34,871 nt of DNA from CAYUAG01 sp046483025 (GTDB lineage: Bacteria > Zhuqueibacterota > QNDG01 > CAYUAG01): positions 1 through 34,871 of the forward strand of contig JAWODZ010000208.1 of assembly GCA_046483025.1 (NCBI GenBank), in the 5' to 3' direction. Each line of letters starts with the position of its first letter. Positions within the stretch are counted from its first letter, which is position 1. A program made the translations under genes and the position numbers. The notes beneath the pieces are model-generated. The model saw only the letters and a list, made by a program, of their open reading frames with translations. It was not told the DNA's origin and did not search any database. Below are positions 1 through 8,545 of this stretch, piece after piece.

Positions 1-99
1 AACACGGATCAGATTTTGGCCCTTGGTTTGTACCTCTTGCGCGAAAGCCTGCAGATAAGAGACGGTCAAGGTTAAGATTAAAATATTAATAATTTTCAT
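1..99 (-). CDS. N-terminus of an exported protein (partial, cut by window start)
   Basis: Read on the minus strand from an ATG at 99-97, the first 33 codons are open to the window edge. They encode a lysine, a hydrophobic core (INILILTLTVSYLQ) and an AFA-QE junction, which is a textbook signal peptide with cleavage after about residue 20. The mature part begins QEVQTKGQNLIRV. The protein cannot be named from so little. No Shine-Dalgarno sequence lies upstream of this ATG; that upstream DNA reads as infB on the other strand. This fits an artificial or recent junction near position 100. The segment also looks less AT-rich than what follows. The alternative is a chance open frame, since only 33 codons are visible. 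Confidence 0.4.
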   Translation of the reverse strand, partial: MKIINILILTLTVSYLQAFAQEVQTKGQNLIRV

Positions 100-194
100 C
101 AAAAAAGAAAAAGTTCAAATCTCGTAAGAAGAAAAAACAGGTAAAAATCGATAAAGGTGAAGTAGAAGCATCAATAAAGAAGACATTTGCTAAA
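93..194 (+). other. infB: In-frame infB-like coding sequence upstream of the first ATG
   Basis: The infB frame stays open upstream of the ATG at 195, back to stop codons at 87-92. The 34 codons start FSSKKKKFKSRKKKKQ and continue with KGEVEASIKKTFAKM. The lysine-rich run followed by a short helix of the type 'EVxxxIKxTxAxM' is what precedes the KYxxxKK segment in the long IF2 proteins of Bacteroidota-like groups. It therefore looks like genuine IF2 sequence. No ATG, GTG or TTG occurs in this stretch, so the true N-terminus must lie beyond a break at about 90-110. Confidence 0.6.
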
Positions 195-2042
195 ATGAGC
201 GACACACCCAAGAAGAGGAAATATAAAAAGAAGAAAAAAACTGGGCAAGAGGAAGAAATCAGTGAAAAGAAAATACTTAAAACAACTGAGTTTGCAACAG
301 TTTCAGAACTGGCAAATTTAATTGATGTTGATCCGGGTGAGATAATATCTGTTTGTATGTCTTTAGGTATATTGGTTACTATTAATCAACGTTTAGACAG
401 AGATACAATCTTAATGGTTGCAGATGAGTTTGGTTATGATGTTGATTTTGAAACAGAGTATGGTGAAGATAAAGTTGAATTACTGGAAGAAGAAGAAGAA
501 GAAGTCGAAGATGCAGAACATCTTGAAGAACGTCCACCAGTTGTTACCATTATGGGCCATGTTGATCATGGAAAGACTTCTCTGCTTGATCATATTAGAC
601 AAAGTAATGTAACCACTGGAGAGTCTGGGGGAATAACTCAGCATATTGGTGCTTATGAAATAAATTATAAAAAAAGAAAAATAGTATTTCTTGATACTCC
701 TGGTCATGAAGCTTTTACTGCTATGCGGGCAAGAGGAGCAAAAGTTACTGATATTGTGGTCCTACTTATTGCAGCTGATGATGGAGTTATGCCTCAGACA
801 GTTGAGGCAATCAATCATGCCAGGGCAGCAGGAGAATCAGGGGTGCCGATTATTGTTGCCATAAATAAAATTGATAGGCCTGATGCCAATCCTGGTGAAG
901 TACGTAAGCAGTTATCAGAACATAACATTTTAGTGGAAGAATGGGGTGGTAAAGTGCAGGATGCAGAAATTTCAGCAAAGACAGGGCAGGGGGTTGATCA
1001 TCTTCTGGAAAAGATTTTACTTGAAGCTGAAATGTTAGAACTTAAAGCAAATCCCAAAGTAAAACCCAAAGGAGTTATTATTGAAGCTGAAATGATTAAG
1101 GGCAAGGGCGTTGTATCTACAGTTTTAATAAATAAAGGAACATTAAAAGTAGGTGATATATTTGTTGCCGGGCAGTATAACGGCCGGGTTAGGGCTCTTT
1201 ATGATGAAAATAATAAGAAAGTTAAAAAAGCATGGCCTTCCAAGCCTGTACAGGTCATAGGGTTTACAGGCGTACCGCAGGCAGGTGATTCCTTTGTTGT
1301 GGTGGATTCTGAACAGGAGGCCAAGAGAATTTGTAATAAAAGACAACAGTTAAGGCGAGAACAGAATTTTCGTCAGATCAGAAGAACTACTCTGGATCAA
1401 ATATCGAAAGAAATATCAGAAGGTAAACTCAGAGAGTTATCATTACTGATAAAAGGAGATGTTGATGGATCGGTTGAAGCAATTGCAGATTCATTGATGG
1501 CGCTTTCTACAGATGAGGTAGGAGTTAAAATTGTGCATAAGGGAGTGGGAGCTATTGTGGAATCAGATGTTCTGCTTGCCGAGACATCTAATGCAGTTAT
1601 TATTGGATTTAATGTTACTATTAATGACAAAGCCAGAGAACTTTCTAGGGAAGAAAATGTAGATATCAGACGGTATGAAGTTATTTATGACATTGTAAAC
1701 GATGTAAAGCTGGCTCTATCTGGATTATTGGAACCTGAGAGAAACGAAGAAAATATTGGTTCTGCAGAAATCAGAAAAATATACAAGTCCTCAAAAACAG
1801 GATTAATTGCTGGATGTTACATGTTAGATGGTAAAGCAAAAAGAGGGAGTTTGGTCCGTCTTATCCGTGATCAAGATGTTATTTATGAGGGTAAGGTAGA
1901 TTCTTTGAAACGATTCAATGATGATGTAAAAGAAGTTGATAGTGGATATGAATGCGGGATTGTTCTGGATAATTGCGATGATATTCAGGAGGGAGATACA
2001 ATGGAGTTTTATAAGATTGTAGAGAAGGCAAGGACTTTGTAA
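195..2042 (+). CDS. infB: Translation initiation factor IF-2 (5' end probably disrupted)
   Basis: IF-2 is the GTPase that brings initiator tRNA to the 30S subunit and promotes subunit joining. After a lysine-rich start (residues 1-16) comes an IF2_N-like module (about 27-85), then an acidic linker encoded by GAA repeats (ELLEEEEEEVED). The G domain follows, with G1 GHVDHGKT (121-128), then GGITQHIG, DTPGHEAF, NKID and SAKTGQG. The C-terminal beta-barrel domains and the IF2 C-terminal domain continue to the stop. The 615 residues from this ATG are shorter than most IF-2 proteins, and no Shine-Dalgarno sequence precedes the ATG. Coding-like sequence continues upstream in the same frame, so 195 is probably an internal methionine rather than the real start. 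It is the first gene of the run through pnp; the DUF503 gene's ATG immediately follows its stop. Confidence 0.95.
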   Translation: MSDTPKKRKYKKKKKTGQEEEISEKKILKTTEFATVSELANLIDVDPGEIISVCMSLGILVTINQRLDRDTILMVADEFGYDVDFETEYGEDKVELLEEEEEEVEDAEHLEERPPVVTIMGHVDHGKTSLLDHIRQSNVTTGESGGITQHIGAYEINYKKRKIVFLDTPGHEAFTAMRARGAKVTDIVVLLIAADDGVMPQTVEAINHARAAGESGVPIIVAINKIDRPDANPGEVRKQLSEHNILVEEWGGKVQDAEISAKTGQGVDHLLEKILLEAEMLELKANPKVKPKGVIIEAEMIKGKGVVSTVLINKGTLKVGDIFVAGQYNGRVRALYDENNKKVKKAWPSKPVQVIGFTGVPQAGDSFVVVDSEQEAKRICNKRQQLRREQNFRQIRRTTLDQISKEISEGKLRELSLLIKGDVDGSVEAIADSLMALSTDEVGVKIVHKGVGAIVESDVLLAETSNAVIIGFNVTINDKARELSREENVDIRRYEVIYDIVNDVKLALSGLLEPERNEENIGSAEIRKIYKSSKTGLIAGCYMLDGKAKRGSLVRLIRDQDVIYEGKVDSLKRFNDDVKEVDSGYECGIVLDNCDDIQEGDTMEFYKIVEKARTL

Positions 2043-2324
2043 ATGTTTGTTGGTACAATCCAAATAGAGCTATTTTTATCAGAGGCTGATTCATTAAAAG
2101 GGAAGAGATTTATTTTGCAAAGTTTAAAAAAAAAGTTACGAAATAAATTCAATATATCAATTGCAGAGATAGATTATCATAATAAATGGCAACGTTCCCA
2201 TCTTGGTATTGCCTGTGTGTCTTCTGATAGAAGATTTATTGATCAAGTTTTTTCTAAAGTATTAAATTTTATTGATAATGAAAACAGGGTAGAAGTATTA
2301 GATTCATTTGTTGAGGTTTTATAG
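2043..2324 (+). CDS. ylxP: DUF503 / YlxP-like small protein
   Basis: This 93-residue protein matches the DUF503 family in size, position and pattern. It begins MFVGTIQIELFLSEADSLKGKR, continues with SLKKKLRNKFNISIAEID, and has the HLGIACVSSD strand. In many bacteria this gene lies exactly between infB and rbfA, as here. Family members are associated by position with ribosome maturation, but the molecular role is not well settled. Its ATG directly follows the infB stop with no spacer, so it is translationally coupled. No membrane segment or signal peptide is visible. Confidence 0.88.
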   Translation: MFVGTIQIELFLSEADSLKGKRFILQSLKKKLRNKFNISIAEIDYHNKWQRSHLGIACVSSDRRFIDQVFSKVLNFIDNENRVEVLDSFVEVL

Positions 2325-2333
2325 ATTTAAATT

Positions 2334-2699
2334 ATGAGTAAAAAAAGAATAAATAGAGTATCCTCACTTCTCAGGGATCAAATAAGTAAAATAGTGTTAA
2401 CAAAGATAAAAGATCCCCGTCTCGGATTTGTTACCATAACAGATGTGGAGATTAGTGGTGATCTAAAAGAGGCTAAGATATTTACAAGTGTTCTGGGTAA
2501 TGAATACGATAAAAAGATTTCCATAGAAGTTTTGAAACATGCAGTTCCTTTTATAAAAAATCAGCTCAACAGTATGGTTGAATTAAAATTTATGCCGACA
2601 TTAGAATTTATTTTAGATGATAGTCTGGAAAAGTCTGACAGGATCAATAGAGTTTTAAAGGATTTAAATTTTAAAGAAAGTAATGATAAAAATAAATGA
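2334..2699 (+). CDS. rbfA: Ribosome-binding factor A
   Basis: RbfA binds the 30S subunit near the 5' end of 16S rRNA and helps late maturation of the small subunit. The 121 residues have the expected single KH-like domain: an RINRVSSLLRDQISKIVL helix, then KDPRLGFVTITDVEISGDLKEAKIF, then the final segment KFMPTLEFILDDSLEKSDRI. Length and motifs are normal for the family. The stop overlaps the next ATG (ATGA at 2696-2699), so nrnA is coupled to it. It sits in the conserved infB-ylxP-rbfA order. Confidence 0.95.
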   Translation: MSKKRINRVSSLLRDQISKIVLTKIKDPRLGFVTITDVEISGDLKEAKIFTSVLGNEYDKKISIEVLKHAVPFIKNQLNSMVELKFMPTLEFILDDSLEKSDRINRVLKDLNFKESNDKNK

Positions 2700-3673
2700 T
2701 TATGAAAACACAGGCCAACAATATTTATTTGGAGCTTCAAACCTATATTAAGAATGCGGATAATTTTTTAATTACAACTCATATTAATCCGGATGGAGAT
2801 GCAATTTCCTCGGTATTATTATTTGCTGTTATCCTGGATCATTTTAAAAAACAGTACAGGATAGTGTTAGAAGATTCGGTGCCAGATAAATTTGATTTTT
2901 TACCTGGGGTTGAAAAAATTGAACATTTTGATAGTATTGTACTTAAAGAATATGATTATATGACTGCCTTAGATGCATCTGATTTAGGTAGAATTGGCAC
3001 ATTAAAAGAGACTATTACAGATAATGTGAAAATAATAAATATTGATCATCATACCAGTAATGTATATTTCGGAAACATTAACCTTATTGAATCTGATAAA
3101 AGCAGCACAGTTGAGATAGTGTATAGAATCTTTTCATCTTTTGACATACCATTGACTAAAGATATTGCTACTCTTATCTATACAGGAATAATGTGTGATA
3201 CCGGTCGTTTTCTCTTTCCTAATACAAACAGTAATTCTTTTAAAGTAGCTGCTTGTATGATTACTGCCGGAGCTGTACCACATGAAATTGGAAGAAATGT
3301 ATACTATCGTGTATCCCCGGATTCCATGCACTTACTTTCTAAAGCTTTAACAACATTAGATTTTCATTTTAACAATAAAGTTTCATCAATTTATTTAACA
3401 CAGGATTCATCCTCAAAAAATGGGAAAATAGATACGGAAGGTTTTGTTGATTATCTCATGACAATAGATAGAACGGAAGTTCAGCTTTTTTTCCAGGAAG
3501 TTACAAAGAATGTTTTTAAACTCTCTCTGCGATCCAGAAGCTATGTTGATGTTAATGAGATTGCAAAACATTTTGATGGAGGAGGTCACCTGAGAGCTTC
3601 CGGCTGTCATATAAAAGGAGAAATTGGTAGGGTAAAACATAAAGTTCTTGAAGTAATAAAAGAATATATTTAG
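2696..3673 (+). CDS. nrnA: DHH/DHHA1 phosphoesterase, NrnA-type oligoribonuclease
   Basis: This is a bifunctional oligoribonuclease / 3'-phosphoadenosine phosphatase-type enzyme that degrades very short RNAs to mononucleotides. The DHH domain shows THINPDGDAISS near residue 30, DASDLGR, the signature IDHHTSN, and IMCDTGRF. The C-terminal DHHA1 domain ends with DGGGHLRASGC, the GGGH substrate-binding motif. At 325 residues it is of normal length. The start ATG at 2696 overlaps the rbfA stop; a second ATG two codons later (2702) is also possible. Its place next to pnp and rbfA fits an RNA turnover role. Confidence 0.92.
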   Translation: MIMKTQANNIYLELQTYIKNADNFLITTHINPDGDAISSVLLFAVILDHFKKQYRIVLEDSVPDKFDFLPGVEKIEHFDSIVLKEYDYMTALDASDLGRIGTLKETITDNVKIINIDHHTSNVYFGNINLIESDKSSTVEIVYRIFSSFDIPLTKDIATLIYTGIMCDTGRFLFPNTNSNSFKVAACMITAGAVPHEIGRNVYYRVSPDSMHLLSKALTTLDFHFNNKVSSIYLTQDSSSKNGKIDTEGFVDYLMTIDRTEVQLFFQEVTKNVFKLSLRSRSYVDVNEIAKHFDGGGHLRASGCHIKGEIGRVKHKVLEVIKEYI

Positions 3674-3677
3674 AAGA

Positions 3678-4619
3678 ATGAAAGTTTATCGATCACTTAC
3701 AGAATTAAGAGAATATAAAGATTCAGTAGTTACGGTTGGGAATTTCGATGGTGTTCATAGTGGGCATTTAAATATAATTGAAAGAGTAGTCCATAAGGCC
3801 AGGAAGTGTAACTGCAGAAGTGTAATTATTACTTTCAGTCCTCATCCTCAGATAGTAAAATCTAAAGGGGAAAGTAGTTTTAGTTTGCTAACCCCTATAG
3901 AAGAGAAAATAAGATTTTTAAAAAATACTGGAATTGATATTCTCTTAGTTTTGCCTTTTGATAAAAATTTATCTCGGATGAAAGCCGAAGATTTTATAGT
4001 AAAAATTATAAAAGATAAAATTGGAGCAAAATATATTATTATTGGTTTTAATCATTCCTTTGGAAATCAGAGATCAGGTGATATCAAGTTACTACAACAA
4101 TTAAGTGATGATTTTGATTTTGCAGTAGAATTAATTGAACCCCATAAAGTTGATGAAATTATTGTCAGCAGTACTAAAATAAGAGAATTATTAAACAAGG
4201 GAAATATAAAATTAGCCAATAAAATGTTAGGAAGATATTATACATTAAAAGGAAAAGTAATAGATGGAAAAAAATTTGGACAACATATAGGTTTTCCTAC
4301 AGCTAATATTATTATTGAGAATGAACGAAAATTAATACCCCAAGATGGTGTATATGTTGCATTAGCTTCAGATAATAATCTAAAAAGAGAAGGTACGGTT
4401 TATATTGGAAAACGTCCTACAGTAGGCGGGAAAAAAAGAATGATTGAAGTTTATTTACATGATTATTCAGGAGATTTATACGGGCATCTTTTACAGGTAG
4501 AATTTTTGGATTTTATCAGAAAAGAAAGCAAGTTTTGTTCTATTGAGGAGTTGAAAAAAAGTATAAAAAATGATATTGATATTACAAAAAATATTTTAAG
4601 TATAAGTAGGAGGCAATAA
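3678..4619 (+). CDS. ribF: Bifunctional riboflavin kinase / FMN adenylyltransferase
   Basis: RibF makes FMN and then FAD from riboflavin. The N-terminal adenylyltransferase domain carries VGNFDGVHSGH (nucleotidyltransferase HxGH-like site), FSPHPQIV, IIGFNHSFGNQRSGD and SSTKIRELL. The C-terminal flavokinase domain has GKKFGQHIGFPTANI and GVYVALA, ending in a helical tail. The length of 313 residues is typical. The stop TAA shares a base with the ATG of rpsO, and the rpsO Shine-Dalgarno sequence lies inside the ribF end. In many genomes truB sits just upstream of ribF; here it is absent and nrnA is adjacent. Confidence 0.95.
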   Translation: MKVYRSLTELREYKDSVVTVGNFDGVHSGHLNIIERVVHKARKCNCRSVIITFSPHPQIVKSKGESSFSLLTPIEEKIRFLKNTGIDILLVLPFDKNLSRMKAEDFIVKIIKDKIGAKYIIIGFNHSFGNQRSGDIKLLQQLSDDFDFAVELIEPHKVDEIIVSSTKIRELLNKGNIKLANKMLGRYYTLKGKVIDGKKFGQHIGFPTANIIIENERKLIPQDGVYVALASDNNLKREGTVYIGKRPTVGGKKRMIEVYLHDYSGDLYGHLLQVEFLDFIRKESKFCSIEELKKSIKNDIDITKNILSISRRQ

Positions 4620-4888
4620 TGTCTATTACCAGAGAAATCAGTAGTAAAATTGTATCAAAATATGGTAAAGATGCAAATGATACCGGTGATGTTTCCGTTC
4701 AGATAGCACTATTAACAGAGAAAATAAATCATTTAACTGAACATTTAAAAGAACATAAACGAGATCATCATTCCAGGAGAGGTTTATTAAAAATGGTAGG
4801 AAAAAGACGAAAGCTTTTAGATTATATTATCAAGAATGATATCGAAAAATATAGAAAAATTATTAAACAACTTAATATACGACGTTAA
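4619..4888 (+). CDS. rpsO: 30S ribosomal protein S15
   Basis: S15 is a primary binder of the central domain of 16S rRNA. The 89 residues have the standard length and motifs: DTGDVSVQIALLTEKINHLTEHLKEHKRDHHSRRGLLKMVGKRR is seen in separate blocks (GDVSVQIALLTEKI, HLKEHKRDHHSRRGL), then RRKLLDYI. A strong Shine-Dalgarno AGGAGG at 4608-4613 sits five bases before the ATG. The ATG overlaps the ribF stop (TAATG), so high translation is expected despite the position in mid-operon. pnp follows after 34 bases, the usual rpsO-pnp pair. Confidence 0.97.
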   Translation: MSITREISSKIVSKYGKDANDTGDVSVQIALLTEKINHLTEHLKEHKRDHHSRRGLLKMVGKRRKLLDYIIKNDIEKYRKIIKQLNIRR

Positions 4889-4922
4889 GAGTAAATACAT
4901 TAATTAATAATAAGGAGTTCGT

Positions 4923-7007
4923 ATGATCACCTCTAAAGATAAAGTGATTGGGGAATCAAAACTTTCAATAGAGACAGGCAAGATAGCTAAACAAGCAGAT
5001 GGATCTGTTTTAGTAAGATATGGAGAAACAGTGATACTGGCTACAGCAGTAGCTTCAAAAGAACCTGTAGAAAATAGAGGTTTTTTCCCCCTCACAGTTG
5101 AATATCGTGAAAAAAGTTATGCTGCCGGGAAAATTCCTGGTGGATTCTTTAAACGAGAGGGCAGACCGCAAGAAAAAGAGGTCTTAAGTGCCCGTCTTAT
5201 AGATCGTCCCATTCGTCCTTTATTCCCCAAGGAGTTTATGCATGAAGTGCAAATAGCTATTACTGTACTTAGTTCAGATAAAGAAAACGATCCGGATGTT
5301 CTGGGAACCATTGGAGCTTCAACTGCATTAATGATTTCAGATATTCCATTTAATGGTCCTATTGCTTCGGTAAGGGTTGGACGTGTTGAAGAAAAATTGA
5401 TTATCAATCCTGTTTTTTCTCAACTTGAAAACAGTGATGTTGATATTGTTATTGCTGCCTCGGAAGATGCTATTGCTATGGTTGAAGGTGAATCTAGAGA
5501 GGTTAGTGAGGAAGAACTTATTGAAATATTAGAATTCGGCCATGAAGCAATCAAACAAATAATTACCCTGCAGAAAGATATTATTTCAGAAGTCGGCAGA
5601 GAAAAACAAAAGGTTGAAGCCGAAGATGAAGATCAAAATCTGATTAAGAAAGTTCGTAAAAAAGCTTTTCCCGGACTTAAGGAAGCATTGAAAATAAAGG
5701 GTAAAATCGAACGAAGTAAAACTAAATCTGAAATATTGAAATCGGTTCAGGAATCCTTGCAAGAAGATTATCCTGAATCTGAGCAACTCATTGGTGAAAT
5801 TTTCTATGATATAGAGAAAGAGCTGATGCGTAATATGATTTTACAGGAGAAAGTAAGGATCGATGGAAGAGGATATGAGGATATTCGTAAAGTTGAATGT
5901 GAAGTTGCTTTACTGCCCAGAACCCATGGTTCAGCTCTGTTTACCAGAGGAGAAACTCAAAGTCTGGCAGTAACTACCCTGGGAACAAAAGTTGACGAAC
6001 AAAAAATAGAAAGATTGGAAGGATCATCCTGGAAAAGTTACACCCTTCATTACAATTTTCCTCCTTACAGTGTAGGAGAAATCAGGCCATTTCGAGGTCC
6101 GGGGAGAAGAGAGATAGGGCATGGTAATTTAGCGGAAAGGGCCTTGAAACCTGTAATCCCTATTGATGATTTGTTTCCTTATACCATAAGAGTTGTATCT
6201 GATATTATGGAATCAAATGGTTCTTCCTCTATGGCAACAGTTTGTGCAGGTTCACTGAGTTTGATGGATGCCGGGGTTCCCATGAAATCGGCAGTGGCAG
6301 GTATTGCTATGGGCATGGTAAAAGAGGGAGATGAGGTTGCCATTCTTACCGATATTCTGGGAGATGAGGATCACTGCGGAGATATGGATTTTAAAGTGGC
6401 TGGTACCCGAAAAGGTATTACAGCTTTTCAAATGGATATCAAAATAACCGGAATATCATTTGAACATATGAAAAAAGCTTTAGATCAAGCACATGATGCA
6501 AGGATGAAATTACTGGATATTATGGACCAGACTATTGAACGTCCCAGAGAGAATATTTCACTCTATGCGCCCAGAATTCAATCTATTCAACTAGATCAAA
6601 ATGATATTGGTTTGGTTATCGGTCCCGGCGGTAAAACTATTAGAGATATAGTTGAAAGATCCGGTGCTGAGGTTAATATTGATGATGATGGAGTTGTTCA
6701 GATAACATCTGAGGATAAGGAATCCTGCGATACAGCAAGGAATATAATAGAAGAACTCACCAGGAAACCTGAGAGAGGAAAGATTTATAAAGGAAAAGTA
6801 AAAAAGATTACCAATTTTGGAGCATTTGTAGAAATACTGCCAGGTAAAGAAGGGTTACTCCATATTTCCGAAATAGCTAATGAACATGTTAGTAAAGTAG
6901 AAAATTATCTTAAACTTGGGGATGAAATAGAAGTCAAACTTATTAATATTGATCCGGAGGGGAAATTAAAATTAAGCAGAAAAGCTGCTCTGAATGAGCA
7001 TAAGTGA
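4923..7007 (+). CDS. pnp: Polyribonucleotide nucleotidyltransferase (PNPase)
   Basis: PNPase degrades RNA phosphorolytically from the 3' end as a trimer. The 694 residues show both RNase PH-like domains. The first has GGFFKREGRPQEKE; the second has FTRGETQSLAVTTLGT, ESNGSSSMATVCAGSL and the catalytic DILGDEDHCGDMDFKVAGT region. A KH domain (DIGLVIGPGGKTIRDIVERSG) and an S1 domain (GKIYKGKVKKITNFGAFVEI, GKEGLLHISEI) follow. The length is normal. The start is well supported by AAGGAG a few bases upstream. It ends the translation/RNA operon; an aminotransferase gene follows after 37 bases. Confidence 0.97.
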   Translation: MITSKDKVIGESKLSIETGKIAKQADGSVLVRYGETVILATAVASKEPVENRGFFPLTVEYREKSYAAGKIPGGFFKREGRPQEKEVLSARLIDRPIRPLFPKEFMHEVQIAITVLSSDKENDPDVLGTIGASTALMISDIPFNGPIASVRVGRVEEKLIINPVFSQLENSDVDIVIAASEDAIAMVEGESREVSEEELIEILEFGHEAIKQIITLQKDIISEVGREKQKVEAEDEDQNLIKKVRKKAFPGLKEALKIKGKIERSKTKSEILKSVQESLQEDYPESEQLIGEIFYDIEKELMRNMILQEKVRIDGRGYEDIRKVECEVALLPRTHGSALFTRGETQSLAVTTLGTKVDEQKIERLEGSSWKSYTLHYNFPPYSVGEIRPFRGPGRREIGHGNLAERALKPVIPIDDLFPYTIRVVSDIMESNGSSSMATVCAGSLSLMDAGVPMKSAVAGIAMGMVKEGDEVAILTDILGDEDHCGDMDFKVAGTRKGITAFQMDIKITGISFEHMKKALDQAHDARMKLLDIMDQTIERPRENISLYAPRIQSIQLDQNDIGLVIGPGGKTIRDIVERSGAEVNIDDDGVVQITSEDKESCDTARNIIEELTRKPERGKIYKGKVKKITNFGAFVEILPGKEGLLHISEIANEHVSKVENYLKLGDEIEVKLINIDPEGKLKLSRKAALNEHK

Positions 7008-7044
7008 CAAAAAAAATCACAGATAATAAAATAAGAGGTTAATC

Positions 7045-8262
7045 ATGAATACTCCTTCGATCTCTAAACGTGGTATTCATACACCGGAGTCACCTATCCG
7101 TAAACTGGCACCTTATGCTGAAGAGGCAAAAAAAAAGGGAATAAATATTTTTCATCTAAATATAGGGCAACCTGATATTTCAACTCCGCCTGAATTTTTC
7201 AAGGCTGTAAAAAGTTTTAAGGATAAAGTTGTTGCCTACGGTCCCTCAAATGGCCTCCCTCAGATGCGGGAAAGTATGAAGGAATACTATCATAGAAATG
7301 GATATCAACATATTGATACATCTGATATCATGATAACCACAGCGGGGAGTGAAGCGGTTATTTTTTCTATGATGGCGGCAGCCTCACCCGGTGATGAAAT
7401 AATTACTTTTGAACCGTTTTATCCTAATTACAATGGTTTTGCCAGTATGGCTGGAATAAAACTGGTTCCCATAGCTACGGATCCTGAGGATGGATATCAT
7501 CTTCCGGATAGAAAGCTAATAGAAGAGAAAATAACCTCAAAAACAAAAGCAATACTGTATTGTTCCCCTAATAATCCTACAGGTACAATTTTGACTAACA
7601 AGGAAATTGGTATTATTGCAGATATTGCCCTAAAGCATAATCTGTTTGTTCTTTCAGATGAAGTGTATAGAGAATTTATTTTTGAGGGCGAACATGTAAG
7701 TTCTTTGAATATTTCTGAGATTAAAGACCGGGCAGTTGTTATGGATAGTCTTTCTAAAAGATATAGTGTGTGTGGAATACGTATAGGAGCAATTGTCAGT
7801 AAGAACAAAGAATTCATGAATACAGTACTAAAATTTGGTCAGGCACGTTTATGTCCGCCTACGTTAGAGCAGTATGCGGCAGCTGCTATAGTTGAAAAAG
7901 GGGATAAATATTTTGATGACATGCTTCAGGAGTATAATCAGCGGAGAGATACAATATATAATAGTCTGAATGAAATCCCCGGGGTTTTTGTGAAAAAACC
8001 TAAAGGCGCTTTTTATATGATGGTTACTTTCCCGGTAGATGATATTGAGGATTTTGCCCGCTGGATTTTGACAGATTTTGAAGTGAATGGTAATACTGTG
8101 ATGCTGGCTCCCGGTACTGGTTTTTATAAAACTGAAGGAAGAGGTAAACAAGAAGCACGAATCGCTTACGTGTTGAATTGTGATGATCTGAAAACAGCTG
8201 GTAAGATACTTAAACAAGGTGTTGAAGTCTATAAAAATAAAAAAATAGCAGTTGAAGTATAG
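7045..8262 (+). CDS. Class I/II pyridoxal-phosphate aminotransferase (aspartate aminotransferase-like)
   Basis: This is a fold-type I PLP aminotransferase of 405 residues. Visible landmarks are LNIGQPDISTP (38-48), the SPNNPTG loop with the PLP-contacting Asn (174-180), SDEVYREF with the PLP-pyridine Asp205, the Schiff-base lysine K238 in DSLSKRYS, and R246 in GIRIG. Substrate choice cannot be read reliably. The closest general type is the aspartate/aromatic aminotransferase group, often annotated as aspartate aminotransferase. AGAGG at 7034-7038 precedes the ATG. It follows pnp closely and may be read through from that operon, although its function is unrelated. Confidence 0.9.
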   Translation: MNTPSISKRGIHTPESPIRKLAPYAEEAKKKGINIFHLNIGQPDISTPPEFFKAVKSFKDKVVAYGPSNGLPQMRESMKEYYHRNGYQHIDTSDIMITTAGSEAVIFSMMAAASPGDEIITFEPFYPNYNGFASMAGIKLVPIATDPEDGYHLPDRKLIEEKITSKTKAILYCSPNNPTGTILTNKEIGIIADIALKHNLFVLSDEVYREFIFEGEHVSSLNISEIKDRAVVMDSLSKRYSVCGIRIGAIVSKNKEFMNTVLKFGQARLCPPTLEQYAAAAIVEKGDKYFDDMLQEYNQRRDTIYNSLNEIPGVFVKKPKGAFYMMVTFPVDDIEDFARWILTDFEVNGNTVMLAPGTGFYKTEGRGKQEARIAYVLNCDDLKTAGKILKQGVEVYKNKKIAVEV

Positions 8263-8545
8263 TTTGTTTTATTAAAGAAAATTAAAGTTAGTGCTCAGAT
8301 CGTAAAGAGATATAATGTCAATGGTTGTCGGTCAGAGCAGAAGAGTTTTAAAGTTACTATCGACAGAAATTTTGAATGTAAGAGTAACAGTTAGTTAGTA
8401 ATAAGAAGTCAGTAGTCAGTCATTCAATTTTTTGTATGTTTTTTGAGACCTTCATGATTGCATATAGTTTTAATTTGCTGTACATACAATACAAATACAA
8501 AGTTTGTTTAGTATCTGAATTATAACTTATATCGGGTAAGAAAAA
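8263..8545 (+). other. Longest intergenic gap; no gene seen
   Basis: This 283-base AT-rich gap lies between the aminotransferase and the polysaccharide deacetylase. No convincing open frame, tRNA or strong hairpin is visible. It holds a tandem 7-bp repeat AGTCAGT at 8407-8420, preceded by GTTAGTTAG, and a possible promoter at 8458-8486. It probably separates the RNA operon from the next gene group. Confidence 0.6.
8458..8486 (+). promoter_or_regulatory. Possible sigma-70-type promoter
   Basis: TTGCAT at 8458-8463 and TACATA at 8481-8486 are separated by 17 bases, about 60 bases ahead of the deacetylase start. Both boxes are imperfect and the region is AT-rich, so chance matches are likely. 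Confidence 0.25.

Noticed and set aside
487..510. GAA-repeat tract in infB as a microsatellite of interest
   Set aside because: It encodes the acidic linker before the IF-2 G domain, a common low-complexity feature of the family.
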